This document shows, piece by piece, positions 45,662 to 54,196 of a DNA stretch of 64,000 bases. Each line of letters starts with the position of its first letter. Within the stretch, counting starts at the first letter, position 1. This DNA is from a gamma proteobacterium symbiont of Ctena orbiculata (GTDB lineage Bacteria; Pseudomonadota; Gammaproteobacteria; Chromatiales; Chromatiaceae), in NCBI GenBank assembly GCA_003058525.1, contig QBVD01000035.1:55979-119978 (forward strand). The letters are read 5' to 3'. The notes beneath the pieces were generated by a model, which was given only the letters and a program-made list of their open reading frames with translations, ran no database searches and had not been told where the DNA came from. A program made the position numbers and the translations under genes.

Positions 45662-47027
45662 GGGTCAATTTCCTGCCAGTGGTATCGAAATCAATAGGGA
45701 GTTCCCGGTCTACATGGATGGCAATACGGATGCCGGCCGGGACGAAGACGGCGTCGAAGCTCTGGGACTGGCGCTCCAGCAGCCACTTCGACACTTCCTC
45801 ACTACCGCCGGAAATGGTCTTGCCCAACACGAAGCGACCGGTATCGCCACTGACGCTGCTGGTGACACTGCCCGCATTGCTCACGACTGAGGTTGTCTCG
45901 GCATTGGCCGCTGCTTCCGCCGCAGCCTGGATGGCCATCACACCGATCCGTTGGCTGAGAAACGCCGGTGCGTTGGTCTTGCGTTCACCGGTGATGCAGG
46001 GAATGCCCTGTTCGTCGGAGATCCAGCCCAGTGGCTTCTCTGCGCCACCACCCTGATTGCCTCGGTCATCGCCGGAAATGGTTCGGATGGTGCCATCCTC
46101 GAAAACGAAGGTGACCGAATCGAGGCGACCGGTCACACATGAAAGCGTCCAGTCTCCAACAGCGGTCCCACTCCACACCATGCCTTGAACGCCCGGCACC
46201 GTGAGGCCATTCGCGGCCAGGTTATCTGCGCCGGTGATGACCTTGAACGGCATCGGATCACGGACCTGTCCTTGCACCGGCACCCGGCCGACCAATGCCG
46301 TCATGGCCGTCGAACCGATCAGGGTGGCGTTACGGGGAACCGTATAAACGGGATGGACAGTGCTGAGTTCCTGAGTCAGTGCCTGTTTAATTTTTGGAGT
46401 CTTTTCAGTCGCCGATGTCAACGCACTTCCGGTCGACTGACCTACCCTCTGCAGCAGACTGTTTCCATTGGCCTCTAACGCAGCATCGTCGACACTATCC
46501 AGCGGTTCGACCCAGATCAGGCTGTCAGAAGGTTCAGCCCCCTCTCCGACGTCATCGAGGCCCAGACCCACCGGGATGTCACTGTCACTTTGGTTGGGGT
46601 AACGCTGGGAAAGAGACTGAGACAGCGCATCCACACGTGCCGTCAGGGAAGAAAGCACACCGGCATCTATCCGGTCGCGTGACTCCCGGTCTTTTTCATG
46701 GGAGAGCAGCTCACGCTTGACCCGGGTTGTGACGTTCTCCTCGATCTGGTGACGGTTGGCCAGCAGATCGCGGTTCTCTTTGCGCAGCTGGTCATTGTCC
46801 TTGCGTAAAGCCTGTACTTCCGTGGTCATGGAGGCGACATTGGCCGTCAGCGTCTTGATGGTATCGGCAGGACTGTCCGCATCCGGCGCAGGCGCCTGGG
46901 GCACGCTCTCCAGAACGAGTGCATCTTCAGGTTCCTGCGAACAGGATTTCAGGGTGACGAATACCAGCATCAGCACAACGGCACCGGCAAGCAGGGGTAA
47001 GAGTCGGTTGGAGGTTGCAATTGCCAT
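45618..47027 (-). CDS. TraB/VirB10-like core protein, TIGR03752 (PFL_4705)
   Basis: A 469-residue inner-membrane-anchored protein. One N-terminal membrane helix (LLPLLAGAVVLMLVFVTL) is followed by a coiled coil (about residues 50-115: MTTEVQALRKDNDQLRKEN). The C-terminal part has VIGSTAMTALVGRVPVQ-like beta segments and the alanine-rich antenna-like stretch MAIQAAAEAAANAETT. This is the VirB10-type scaffold connecting the inner membrane to the outer core. It lies eight bases after the TIGR03749 gene. Confidence 0.9.
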   Translation of the reverse strand: MAIATSNRLLPLLAGAVVLMLVFVTLKSCSQEPEDALVLESVPQAPAPDADSPADTIKTLTANVASMTTEVQALRKDNDQLRKENRDLLANRHQIEENVTTRVKRELLSHEKDRESRDRIDAGVLSSLTARVDALSQSLSQRYPNQSDSDIPVGLGLDDVGEGAEPSDSLIWVEPLDSVDDAALEANGNSLLQRVGQSTGSALTSATEKTPKIKQALTQELSTVHPVYTVPRNATLIGSTAMTALVGRVPVQGQVRDPMPFKVITGADNLAANGLTVPGVQGMVWSGTAVGDWTLSCVTGRLDSVTFVFEDGTIRTISGDDRGNQGGGAEKPLGWISDEQGIPCITGERKTNAPAFLSQRIGVMAIQAAAEAAANAETTSVVSNAGSVTSSVSGDTGRFVLGKTISGGSEEVSKWLLERQSQSFDAVFVPAGIRIAIHVDRELPIDFDTTGRKLTHETVLDPYRRTRLD

Positions 47028-47035
47028 GGTAAGCC

Positions 47036-47833
47036 CTAGTGCGAAATGCCGAATTGCCGGGCGGAGATCAGATACACAGCCGTGGTATCAGCTTCATCGC
47101 CTTTGGGAAGCAGACGGTGGTGCTGAAAGGTTGCCGTCAGCCAGGTGCCGCGAAGGTTGCGTGGGTCCAGTGTTAGCGCCTGTTCGGTACGGTTGGTGAG
47201 CTTGACCGCTGTGATATAGAGACCCTTGGCGCGCCATGCCACCAGCGGGACCCCTTCGACGACGCCACCATGGTACAGATCGACAGGATCACGGCTGACC
47301 GGCACCCGGACAATACCGGGCTGGTCTTTGACCAGGCGAGCTGGGGCATAGAGCTGTTGGGCGGCGAAGCGGGTCACCTGAATAAAATCAGGCCGCTCCT
47401 GTTCCGGCTCATGTCCGGCAGTCGCCTGATCTTTCTCGTTGCCCTGTTCACCCGACACATAGATTTGAATCGGATGACCTGGCCCGCCTTCTTCCGTAGC
47501 CGTGACATCAAATAGGTAGATACGCCCACTATCGAGTTCACGCACCATGAGCCGGTTGGATCCGAAGGACGTGTGCGCCAACAGGTAGACCATCCCGTTG
47601 ACACTCTGCGTGCGCAACACACCCTGAACGGAGGCCGGCACACCCACCTTTACTGCGGCGGGAAATTCAATCCGCTGTTCCTGACCAACTGCGAGTTCCA
47701 ACCGGATCGGTGCTTTCTTCCACTCGATCCGCTCAAGCGTTTCCGTCTCGGCATGCACGAGCGACTGCATCAAGAGCAGCGTCACACCCAGCCAGGTAGC
47801 CATTACGGAATGGTTCGATGGTTTTATTCGCAT
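47036..47833 (-). CDS. TraK/VirB9-like protein, TIGR03749 (PFL_4704)
   Basis: A 265-residue exported protein with signal peptide (WLGVTLLLMQSLVHAET). The N-terminal beta domain runs ERIEWKKAPIRLELAVGQEQ, GVPASVQGVLRTQSVNGMV and SGRIYLFDVTATE. A charged linker (EQGNEKDQATAGHEPEQERP) precedes the C-terminal beta domain, a layout like TraK/VirB9 of the outer-membrane core. It starts 12 bases after the TIGR03746 gene. Confidence 0.87.
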   Translation of the reverse strand: MRIKPSNHSVMATWLGVTLLLMQSLVHAETETLERIEWKKAPIRLELAVGQEQRIEFPAAVKVGVPASVQGVLRTQSVNGMVYLLAHTSFGSNRLMVRELDSGRIYLFDVTATEEGGPGHPIQIYVSGEQGNEKDQATAGHEPEQERPDFIQVTRFAAQQLYAPARLVKDQPGIVRVPVSRDPVDLYHGGVVEGVPLVAWRAKGLYITAVKLTNRTEQALTLDPRNLRGTWLTATFQHHRLLPKGDEADTTAVYLISARQFGISH

Positions 47834-47845
47834 GGGTTGCTCCTG

Positions 47846-48499
47846 CTATTGTTCTTGCCCGGCATCTACACCGAGTTCCGATTCTTCCAGCCGGCGCGGC
47901 CCGTCACTCGCAAAGCCGTCCAACGCCAGCCCCCAGGGATTGGCTTCCGGATCGACTGCGAGACTGACCACCCGCAAGGGATAGCGAATAGCGGCTTTCT
48001 TCACCGTCATGCCTTTCACCGACTCGAACAGATCGAGATCCAGCCAGACCACCCAAATGCCTGGCGCGAGCACATCGACACGACGTTCCTCGTAGCCATG
48101 TCCGGCAATCTCATGCACACCTCGCACTCGGTAGGCCAGCTCACCCTTGCGGCCTTTCTGTTCCAGATCCGCCATGAGTTCCGTCCGGTACCGCGGCGTC
48201 ACATACGGAGAGATGCGGAAGATGGCCTTGCCATAGTCCTTGGCTCCATCGTCGGGCCAACGGTTAAGCTGCTGGAAGATGTAAAAGGCAAAGGCATACA
48301 CATTAGCCGCCGGCACTTCATCGACCGAGAGCGTCGCCCCGGAGCGCAGGTCTGGCGGGACATGCACCGTCATCTGCTTCGGCGCCTGACTCCAGCCAAA
48401 CCAGAGAACCAGGATCACGACGAACTGGAGGCCGATCACCACCCATAGTGAGCGCAGGTGCGCGCGAACGTTATCGATCTCGGTGCGGTAACGTCGCAT
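47846..48499 (-). CDS. VirB8/TraE-like protein, TIGR03746 (PFL_4703)
   Basis: A 217-residue protein beginning MRRYRTEIDNVRAHL, with one membrane helix (LWVVIGLQFVVILVLWFGW) and a periplasmic domain (VYAFAFYIFQQLNRW, YVTPRYRTELMADLE, GIWVVWLDLDLFE). This is the VirB8/TraE arrangement of an assembly factor that bridges core complex and inner membrane. A longer open frame upstream is spurious. It overlaps the end of the TIGR03750 gene by 29 bases. Confidence 0.87.
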   Translation of the reverse strand: MRRYRTEIDNVRAHLRSLWVVIGLQFVVILVLWFGWSQAPKQMTVHVPPDLRSGATLSVDEVPAANVYAFAFYIFQQLNRWPDDGAKDYGKAIFRISPYVTPRYRTELMADLEQKGRKGELAYRVRGVHEIAGHGYEERRVDVLAPGIWVVWLDLDLFESVKGMTVKKAAIRYPLRVVSLAVDPEANPWGLALDGFASDGPRRLEESELGVDAGQEQ

Positions 48500-48851
48500 A
48501 CCGTGTTCTCCCGATATCCCAGGCGCCACTGCGCCGAATGAACGGTGAGCTGCGCAAACCATGGTCCGACAACCAGATGGCAATCTGTTGCTGGTAATAG
48601 CCATCCGGTCGGCCACGTTTCAGCCGCTGGAACAGCCCCGCCATAACGATGACTGTTCCCACGACACCGACACCGGCCATGCCGAACCCCATGGTGACCG
48701 CGCCCAACAAACCCGCCAGGAGGAGGCTAACGGGTAACCAGATGAGCGCGGCCACACCCACGATGATGCCCAGCTCGGACGACGAGCATCCCTTGAAGAT
48801 CGCCGGCTCCACATTGAGCCGGTCGGCCAGAATGTCGTCTCGATCAGACAT
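48471..48851 (-). CDS. TraL/VirB3-like membrane protein, TIGR03750 (DUF3487)
   Basis: A 126-residue protein beginning MSDRDDILADRLNVEPAIF, followed by two membrane helices (LGIIVGVAALIWLPVSLLL and GAVTMGFGMAGVGVVGTVIV) and a basic tail (QRLKRGRPDGYYQQQIAIW). This is the VirB3/TraL-like component of the inner-membrane complex. The chosen ATG starts family similarity; ATG at 48872 is an alternative. The 166-base gap upstream to the TIGR03745 gene holds no gene. Confidence 0.87.
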   Translation of the reverse strand: MSDRDDILADRLNVEPAIFKGCSSSELGIIVGVAALIWLPVSLLLAGLLGAVTMGFGMAGVGVVGTVIVMAGLFQRLKRGRPDGYYQQQIAIWLSDHGLRSSPFIRRSGAWDIGRTRYATLPHRDR

Positions 48852-49017
48852 CGTAGAGCGCGCGTGAGGCATGGAAACCGTCACGAAGGTGTGAGAGAGC
48901 GAGGACAGATTCCTGCAAATTCGAGGAGAATAGCAGGGCTCTATTTGACGAGGATTTGCGGGAATATGGACCGCTCTCTCGCTTCTGCAGTAGGTTATCC
49001 ATGCCTTACACGCGCTC

Positions 49018-49368
49018 TTATATGACGCCCGCGGCTTCGGTGAGCAGGTAGCTGGCAAAGATCAGTACGATCGCACCGACGATGCCGAGCACGCCCACTT
49101 CGGCCCATTCGGCCTTGCCCTGGCGAGCCTCGTTGAACTTGGCGAAGCCGAGATAGGCGATCCACAGGAAACCCAGCACAGCGATCGCCAGACCCAGGAC
49201 CAGACCACCATCCTTGATGTAGCCCGAAATGAGCCCAATCCAGTCACCGGCTGCGGGTGCGGTACTGGGTGCCACCGGGGTCGGCAATGCAGCCAATACC
49301 GACTGGCTTGCCGTAACTGCGAGTAAACCAGCTGCGTTCACCACCTTTTTTACTGCTTTTTTCGTCAT
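49018..49368 (-). CDS. Pilin-like membrane protein, TIGR03745 (PFL_4702)
   Basis: A 116-residue protein. A signal peptide (AGLLAVTASQSVLAALP) precedes a proline/alanine-rich spacer and two membrane helices: KDGGLVLGLAIAVLGFLWIA and EVGVLGIVGAIVLIFASYLL. Size and topology fit the VirB2-like pilin subunit of this ICE class. It follows the TIGR03758 gene by about 80 bases. Confidence 0.87.
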   Translation of the reverse strand: MTKKAVKKVVNAAGLLAVTASQSVLAALPTPVAPSTAPAAGDWIGLISGYIKDGGLVLGLAIAVLGFLWIAYLGFAKFNEARQGKAEWAEVGVLGIVGAIVLIFASYLLTEAAGVI

Positions 49369-49451
49369 TACTTACTCTCCGAGGTAACAGGGTTGCCCCT
49401 GTTAAAAATACGGGGAACTCCCCGAACCCCTGCGACAATGGCCCACGGCCG

Positions 49452-49682
49452 CTACCGCAGATAAAAGCCCAACACCATGAGCACGATGCTGGCGCGCAGT
49501 GCCGACCAGACCACATCGAACAAAACGACCTGCCCGTTCTGCCATGCACGGAAGGTGCCCAGCGAGACCCAAATAACCCAGACGAACGCCAGCACCAGCA
49601 CGACCGATGCGATGCCGGTCAGCAATGTGGCCGGTGTAAAACCGGAGCCCGCTTGAAATGCCGTGTTCTGTGCTGCCGTCAT
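49452..49682 (-). CDS. Small membrane protein, TIGR03758 (PFL_4701, DUF3262)
   Basis: A 76-residue protein with two membrane helices (LLTGIASVVLVLAFVWVIWV and VVWSALRASIVLMVLGFYL) joined by GTFRAWQNGQ. It is always found between the RAQPRD gene and the TIGR03745 gene in ICEs of this class, as here. Proposed role: inner-membrane or pilin-like part of the mating apparatus. Confidence 0.87.
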   Translation of the reverse strand: MTAAQNTAFQAGSGFTPATLLTGIASVVLVLAFVWVIWVSLGTFRAWQNGQVVLFDVVWSALRASIVLMVLGFYLR

Positions 49683-49691
49683 GACCTGACA

Positions 49692-49994
49692 TCACCGACG
49701 GTAATCGCCACGCAGCGGCGGGAAAGTCCGGGGCTCCGAACGTGGTGCATCGATATGCTCTTGGATCCCGAGTCGAATCCGATCAAGATCCTGGCGCAGC
49801 CACTCATACTGGAAACGAACACGGGCATCCGGATTGGCTTGCGAAGCCGCTTCCGTGATCAGGGGATCGATGGCCTGTAGTTCGTGGATAATCCGAGCGA
49901 GTGCCGCCCGCTCACCGTCTGCGTCAGCAATGGCAAACTTAACCGGCAATACAGCCGCCAACAGTCCTGAGACCAGCAGTTTGGTAATTTGCAT
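49692..49994 (-). CDS. RAQPRD-family integrative conjugative element protein
   Basis: A 100-residue exported protein beginning MQITKLLVSGLLAAVLPVKF (signal peptide). The family core is ERAALARIIHELQAIDPLI, then ARVRFQYEWLRQDLDRIRLG. The RAQPRD family is defined by ICE genes of this type; its function is unknown. It opens this segment of the operon, with an AT-rich cargo insertion directly upstream. Confidence 0.85.
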   Translation of the reverse strand: MQITKLLVSGLLAAVLPVKFAIADADGERAALARIIHELQAIDPLITEAASQANPDARVRFQYEWLRQDLDRIRLGIQEHIDAPRSEPRTFPPLRGDYRR

Positions 49995-50027
49995 GGATGT
50001 CCTCCCCGTGTTGCGCATGACGCGCAT

Positions 50028-50416
50028 GGTGGGGGATTCGGGGAGGACTAGATATGGAAAATCAAATCAAGGAGGGGCGGGGTTTTGGATCCTCAGAAAA
50101 TGCTTCAATCAAAGCTGTTTCGTGTACCATTTTTTTAGAACGTATGTGCTTGTGACTCTTGTGTATCAGTATATTATTATCTTGTTTATTGTCACTAATT
50201 GTTGCCTTCAAAAGATAAATATCACTAAAGAACGAAGTGACTTGTATTTATTATACGATCGGCAACTAAAGTAAAAACGATTATCATTTTAAATTCAACA
50301 ATCCAATTACTAAAACTACACTTTCCTCATTTGCCCAAATATATTTGCTCGTACAGCGTATAAATTGGATATTATAGTAACTTTTACTATTCTCAAATTT
50401 TAGGAACCGATTATAA
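50028..50416. other. AT-rich gene-less stretch before the cargo operon
   Basis: No gene is supported in these 389 bases; a plus-strand open frame across the junction lacks any protein-like character. Base composition changes sharply near 50100 from GC-rich transfer DNA to AT-rich cargo. The last 150 bases presumably contain the promoter for the three genes that start at 50417, but no near-consensus pair stands out in such AT-rich sequence. Confidence 0.4.
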
Positions 50417-51160
50417 ATGACTATCGAAAGACCTTGGATATCGAAAATCACCGAAGTAAAGAAAAACCTACTGTCAACCTATGGAATTGACCAACAACAA
50501 ATAATCGAGTCCTTCAGTTATGAAGAAATGGTCTACTTTCTAATATTTGGTAAATTGCCATCAATTATAGAGAAAGAACTACTTCGTGCAGTTATCGTTT
50601 CGCATTGTAGTCATGGAATTACAGGTCAAAGTACACTTGCTGTTCGTATGGCAGCAGACTGTGGTTCATCATTTTTAAATGCTGCAATAGGCGGTTTTTC
50701 TGTAGGATCTGGAACTTACCATCAAGGCGCATTAGAATTAACAATGAAACTATTACAAGAAGCATACAAACACGGTGATATAATAAAATATCTTGAGGAA
50801 CGAATATCATCAAAAAGTGTTATTTATGGTTATGGCCACAGATTTCATCCTAGAGATCCACGTGCAATGCGCTTAATGATACTATGTGATGAAAAGTCAT
50901 ATAGTGGGCCCTATATTGAAACTGCTAGAGAAATCGATAATTACATGCGTGCACACCGAAGCAAATCGATGAACATTGAAGCTGCTTGTGGTGCTATTTT
51001 ATTAGAGATTGGTTTCCCCGCTGAAATTGCTTCTCTAATAATTTTAGTTGGAAGAGCTCCAATGTTTGCTGCAGCATACTTTGAACGAATGAATGAAAAT
51101 GAAAGACCATTTCCGAGAATTAAAGTTTATGACGTTAAACCAAGTCTAAAACATGAATAA
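50417..51160 (+). CDS. Citrate-synthase-fold protein, citryl-CoA lyase-like
   Basis: A 247-residue protein with the small citrate-synthase fold of citryl-CoA lyases. The catalytic histidine segments are clear: SHGITGQSTLAVRMAAD (H66), GGFSVGSGTYHQGA (H102) and GYGHRFHPRDPRA (H141). The late segment MNIEAACGAILLEIGFPAEI corresponds to the usual 'NVDGA' motif but has glutamate 188 where the catalytic aspartate is expected. The family makes or splits carbon-carbon bonds between acyl-CoA and oxaloacetate-like acids; the substrate here is unknown. It is the first gene of an AT-rich three-gene unit and overlaps the next gene by eight bases. Confidence 0.75.
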   Translation: MTIERPWISKITEVKKNLLSTYGIDQQQIIESFSYEEMVYFLIFGKLPSIIEKELLRAVIVSHCSHGITGQSTLAVRMAADCGSSFLNAAIGGFSVGSGTYHQGALELTMKLLQEAYKHGDIIKYLEERISSKSVIYGYGHRFHPRDPRAMRLMILCDEKSYSGPYIETAREIDNYMRAHRSKSMNIEAACGAILLEIGFPAEIASLIILVGRAPMFAAAYFERMNENERPFPRIKVYDVKPSLKHE

Positions 51161-51890
51161 CAACACTAAACCAACAGTATATGGATTGATTCCAGCGCGC
51201 GGTGGATCACAAGGAATAAAAAACAAAAACCTCCGAAATCTCGGCGGCATACCATTAATCTATCACATCATAAATACAGCTAAGACAGTAACGTTGTTCG
51301 ATAGCATCATAGTTTCGACTGAAGATGATAGGATCGCACAGTCGGTTGAAGAACAGGGTGTCAGAGTACTGAGACACGACCAATCATTGTCAACAAATAG
51401 TTCGCCTAGTTTCTTAGTTGTAAAAAACTTTTTAAAAATATTTCAGAAAGATGAAAAACCACCAGAAATAATAGTGACCATGCGCGCCACATCACCTTTT
51501 TGTGAACCACATTACATTGATAAGGCAATTAACGCATTAATAAATAATCAAAAAGCAGATTCTGCAATTTCAGTAGTTAAAGCACCTTTTGAACCCATTC
51601 ACGCATTCAAAATCAATCAAGATGGTTCGTTGAACTATATTTTCTCTGACATTGAGCATCCAAAATACCCGCAACAAAGACAATCACACACACATACATA
51701 TGTGCGGAATGGAGCTTTTTACGCCACGAGAACAGATGTAATTGAAAACAATAGTCTGTGGGGAACACAAATATTACCAATAGTCATGCCAAAGGAAAGA
51801 TCTTTAAACATTAATGACGAACTTGACTTCATCTTTGCCGAATTTTTATTAAGCAATGGATATCTAAATGATCAATCAAAACACAAATGA
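51153..51890 (+). CDS. Acylneuraminate cytidylyltransferase-like protein
   Basis: A 245-residue nucleotidyltransferase. The NTP-binding motif is YGLIPARGGSQGIKNKN (near residues 10-26), followed by LGGIPLIYHIINTA, IIVSTEDDRIAQ and VTMRATSPFCEPHYIDKAI, which replaces the usual LQPTSP. The closing NINDELDFIFAE is also family-like. Relatives activate sialic-acid-type sugars as CMP derivatives, but some activate other acids. It overlaps both neighbours (8 and 23 bases), so it is surely co-translated with the citrate-synthase-fold protein. Confidence 0.8.
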   Translation: MNNNTKPTVYGLIPARGGSQGIKNKNLRNLGGIPLIYHIINTAKTVTLFDSIIVSTEDDRIAQSVEEQGVRVLRHDQSLSTNSSPSFLVVKNFLKIFQKDEKPPEIIVTMRATSPFCEPHYIDKAINALINNQKADSAISVVKAPFEPIHAFKINQDGSLNYIFSDIEHPKYPQQRQSHTHTYVRNGAFYATRTDVIENNSLWGTQILPIVMPKERSLNINDELDFIFAEFLLSNGYLNDQSKHK

Positions 51891-52539
51891 TGAAAACGAA
51901 GTTGTTATTCTTCTGGAACAATACAAAGTGTTACGTCAAGAACTGTTGTTTCAGAAGCGCCTTAGAGAACAAACTCTTCTTCTTGCAGGAACCACTTTCT
52001 TTTTATTGGCTGGTTTTATTTTATCACTTATCAGCAACAACTCGGCCAATCAAAACACCTCTGAAGTCGTAACAGGATCAATGCTTGCAGATATATCTGG
52101 TGCAATTCTACTTTTTCCAACATCAGTAATGTTGTTTGTTTATGTTCATCGCAGTCTAGCAATAGCAAGAATTAACTTGTATATAGAATATTACATTGAA
52201 AAGCATTTACCATACTTGCAATGGAGTAAAATTCACTGGATAAAGCAACATGGTCTTTCTACAAAGAAAGATTTTAAATCACCACAGTATTTTAGAATAA
52301 TTGCAATAGGATTCTTTTTTACTCTTTTAGTTTTTTCCTGGATTATTTTTATTTCATTAAATCCTAATGTAACTGATAATTTAAATGGAATTCAATATAT
52401 TATTCTGTTGTTTCAAGTGCTTATTTCTATATTTTATTGTTATATTCTTTATAACTTTGCAAATTATGAAACGCATAGAGAAAAAATGAGAACCCAAATT
52501 ATGAAGATCTCTGAAGCATTGGAAAAACATAATAATTAG
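51868..52539 (+). CDS. Four-helix membrane protein of the cargo operon
   Basis: A 223-residue protein of unknown family. Four membrane helices are visible: LLLAGTTFFLLAGFILSLIS, ISGAILLFPTSVMLFVYVH, IIAIGFFFTLLVFSWIIFI and IILLFQVLISIFYCYILYNF, in two hairpins separated by a cytoplasmic segment of about 60 residues. Both termini should be cytoplasmic. The layout recalls small membrane partners in defence or surface systems, but no motif supports a specific role. It is the last gene of the plus-strand unit. Confidence 0.65.
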   Translation: MINQNTNDENEVVILLEQYKVLRQELLFQKRLREQTLLLAGTTFFLLAGFILSLISNNSANQNTSEVVTGSMLADISGAILLFPTSVMLFVYVHRSLAIARINLYIEYYIEKHLPYLQWSKIHWIKQHGLSTKKDFKSPQYFRIIAIGFFFTLLVFSWIIFISLNPNVTDNLNGIQYIILLFQVLISIFYCYILYNFANYETHREKMRTQIMKISEALEKHNN

Positions 52540-52543
52540 ACAC

Positions 52544-53167
52544 TTATAAGGTTTCCAAAAAACTCAGTATATTTTTTGCACACCATTTTGGCTTATGTAA
52601 ATGAATAACATGTTCACCATCTCTTGACATGATTAGCTGATAATTTCCCCACATCTCTCTACTCATTATTTCTGTAACTATACAATCATTCCTACTTCCA
52701 ATCGCTAACACCGGGCAATCCAATTGATCTTTTTCTCTCTTTAAATTCCATGATTCCATCCAATCTAAACCATCTAAAAGTACAGGAACATTTGGTTTTA
52801 AATTGATATCAGGATTTTCAATACCGCACTCCTTCCAAAATCGCCTCATCTGAATCTCTGGATTTCTTAATAGCCGCCTTCTTGCCAATAAAAAATAAGA
52901 AGCGGGAAGGTACTCTCCTAACCAATCGAATCCTGCGATTGAAATAAAACCTCTTATATTTCTTGGTTTATTTTTTAGTAACCACAACACGCCAAATGAA
53001 TGTCCAATACAAACAACATCCTTTAGTGGAAAAACTTTGTCTGTTTTAATACCTCCCACAAGAAATTCTGGACCAGTAAAGATGAACTTATGTCCACAAA
53101 GATTCTTTGTTAAATTATTCCAAGAACTTGGATCAAATCCCCACCCATGCGCTAATAAAATTTTCAT
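52544..53167 (-). CDS. Alpha/beta hydrolase, BioH-like
   Basis: A 207-residue hydrolase beginning MKILLAHGWGFDPSSWNNL (oxyanion segment HGWG). The nucleophile elbow is CIGHSFGVLWLL (S57), the acid is probably in AIGSRNDCIV, and the histidine in DGEHVIHLHKP. Close in size to BioH, the pimeloyl-ACP methyl esterase, so an esterase or thioesterase role is likely. It is AT-rich like its neighbours and converges on the membrane-protein gene with five bases between stops. The frame extends 18 codons upstream without similarity. Confidence 0.75.
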   Translation of the reverse strand: MKILLAHGWGFDPSSWNNLTKNLCGHKFIFTGPEFLVGGIKTDKVFPLKDVVCIGHSFGVLWLLKNKPRNIRGFISIAGFDWLGEYLPASYFLLARRRLLRNPEIQMRRFWKECGIENPDINLKPNVPVLLDGLDWMESWNLKREKDQLDCPVLAIGSRNDCIVTEIMSREMWGNYQLIMSRDGEHVIHLHKPKWCAKNILSFLETL

Positions 53168-53461
53168 TGTAAACTCATAGTAAAATCCAAGGTAGAATGT
53201 GTAAGAAGATATTCTAACCAAATATACGACATAAAACTGATAAATTATTAACTTTTATGAATACTATCTCTACATAGATACAGAAGTTCAGATTTAGTAT
53301 TATTGAATACTTACACTAATCCTCTGATTTTTTTCAATGGTCGATATCACATTCTAAATTACAGCCTTGACAAAATATTCACATATAATATTCAAACAAT
53401 CCAACATATAGACGTCAAGATTACAAATATAGTCACAATCATAGAAATGTATTAATAAATT
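53168..53461. other. AT-rich gene-less stretch at the other end of the cargo insertion
   Basis: No gene is supported. The AT-rich composition continues to about 53460, exactly up to the stop codon of the TIGR03747 gene, marking the right edge of the insertion. I see no clear transposase, terminal inverted repeat or target duplication. Confidence 0.4.
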
Positions 53462-54196
53462 TTAAAGATACTTCTTAAACGTGCTCGCTGTAACCGCCAC
53501 CGTCAGCGCGAACAAGGTTGCAAACGGCAAGATGACGAAGGTCGGATGCAGACTGAACGGCAAGGCGAGATAGGTCACCCAGGTCAGGACAACCAAAGGT
53601 AGTGACGCCTTCTTCGCATAGTGATAGACAAAGGAACTCTCTCGACCTCCACCCCATCGGCGCAGATCGCGTTGTACCAATCCATCGACGAGCGCGACCA
53701 GGCTAAACAGTAAAAATATCGGCATCGCCAGAGTCAAAATGGCAAGGCGCACCGAGAACACCTGGGTCACCTGCATCATGGCCAGTACGTACTCTGCCAT
53801 GGGTTTATAGACCTTATGCAACGTCGCCCTGACGCCCTGCTCATACTTCCGCGGAGGCAGTGACAACCATTGGATGAAGTCCGCAAACCGCGTCACCTCG
53901 AAAAGGTAGTGGTAGGAATTATCGGCGAACCGTTTGGCGAATCGTGCCGGATCGGAGGTCACAACACTGCGACGAAAATCATTGTCGAGATAGCTGATCT
54001 CCGTGACCAGCATGGTACGGCTGTGATCGACCCCTTCATCCGGCCACCAAAGCACCATGCCTGCCCACTCCACGATTATCGAGAACAACAGCGAAAACAA
54101 TAACCACAGGATGAGCTTCGCGACAGCCGATAAGGTCTTCGAAAACAGCCCTTGCTGAACTACCCGGCGACGAGGATCTGCGACGGCCTCAGCCAT
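53462..54196 (-). CDS. ICE membrane protein, TIGR03747 (PFL_4697)
   Basis: A 244-residue protein with an N-terminal helix (LWLLFSLLFSIIVEWAGMVL) and a C-terminal group (LAILTLAMPIFLLFSLVALV, LPLVVLTWVTYLALPFSL, FVILPFATLFALTVAVTA). The middle segment DEGVDHSRTMLVTEI and the VDGLVQRDLRRWGGGRESSF loop are typical. It always follows traD in this ICE class, here overlapping it by eight bases. Its role in transfer is unknown. Confidence 0.87.
   Translation of the reverse strand: MAEAVADPRRRVVQQGLFSKTLSAVAKLILWLLFSLLFSIIVEWAGMVLWWPDEGVDHSRTMLVTEISYLDNDFRRSVVTSDPARFAKRFADNSYHYLFEVTRFADFIQWLSLPPRKYEQGVRATLHKVYKPMAEYVLAMMQVTQVFSVRLAILTLAMPIFLLFSLVALVDGLVQRDLRRWGGGRESSFVYHYAKKASLPLVVLTWVTYLALPFSLHPTFVILPFATLFALTVAVTASTFKKYL

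Noticed and set aside
49834..50274. 146-codon plus-strand frame across the cargo boundary
   Set aside because: First half is antisense to the RAQPRD gene; second half is low-complexity AT-rich sequence.
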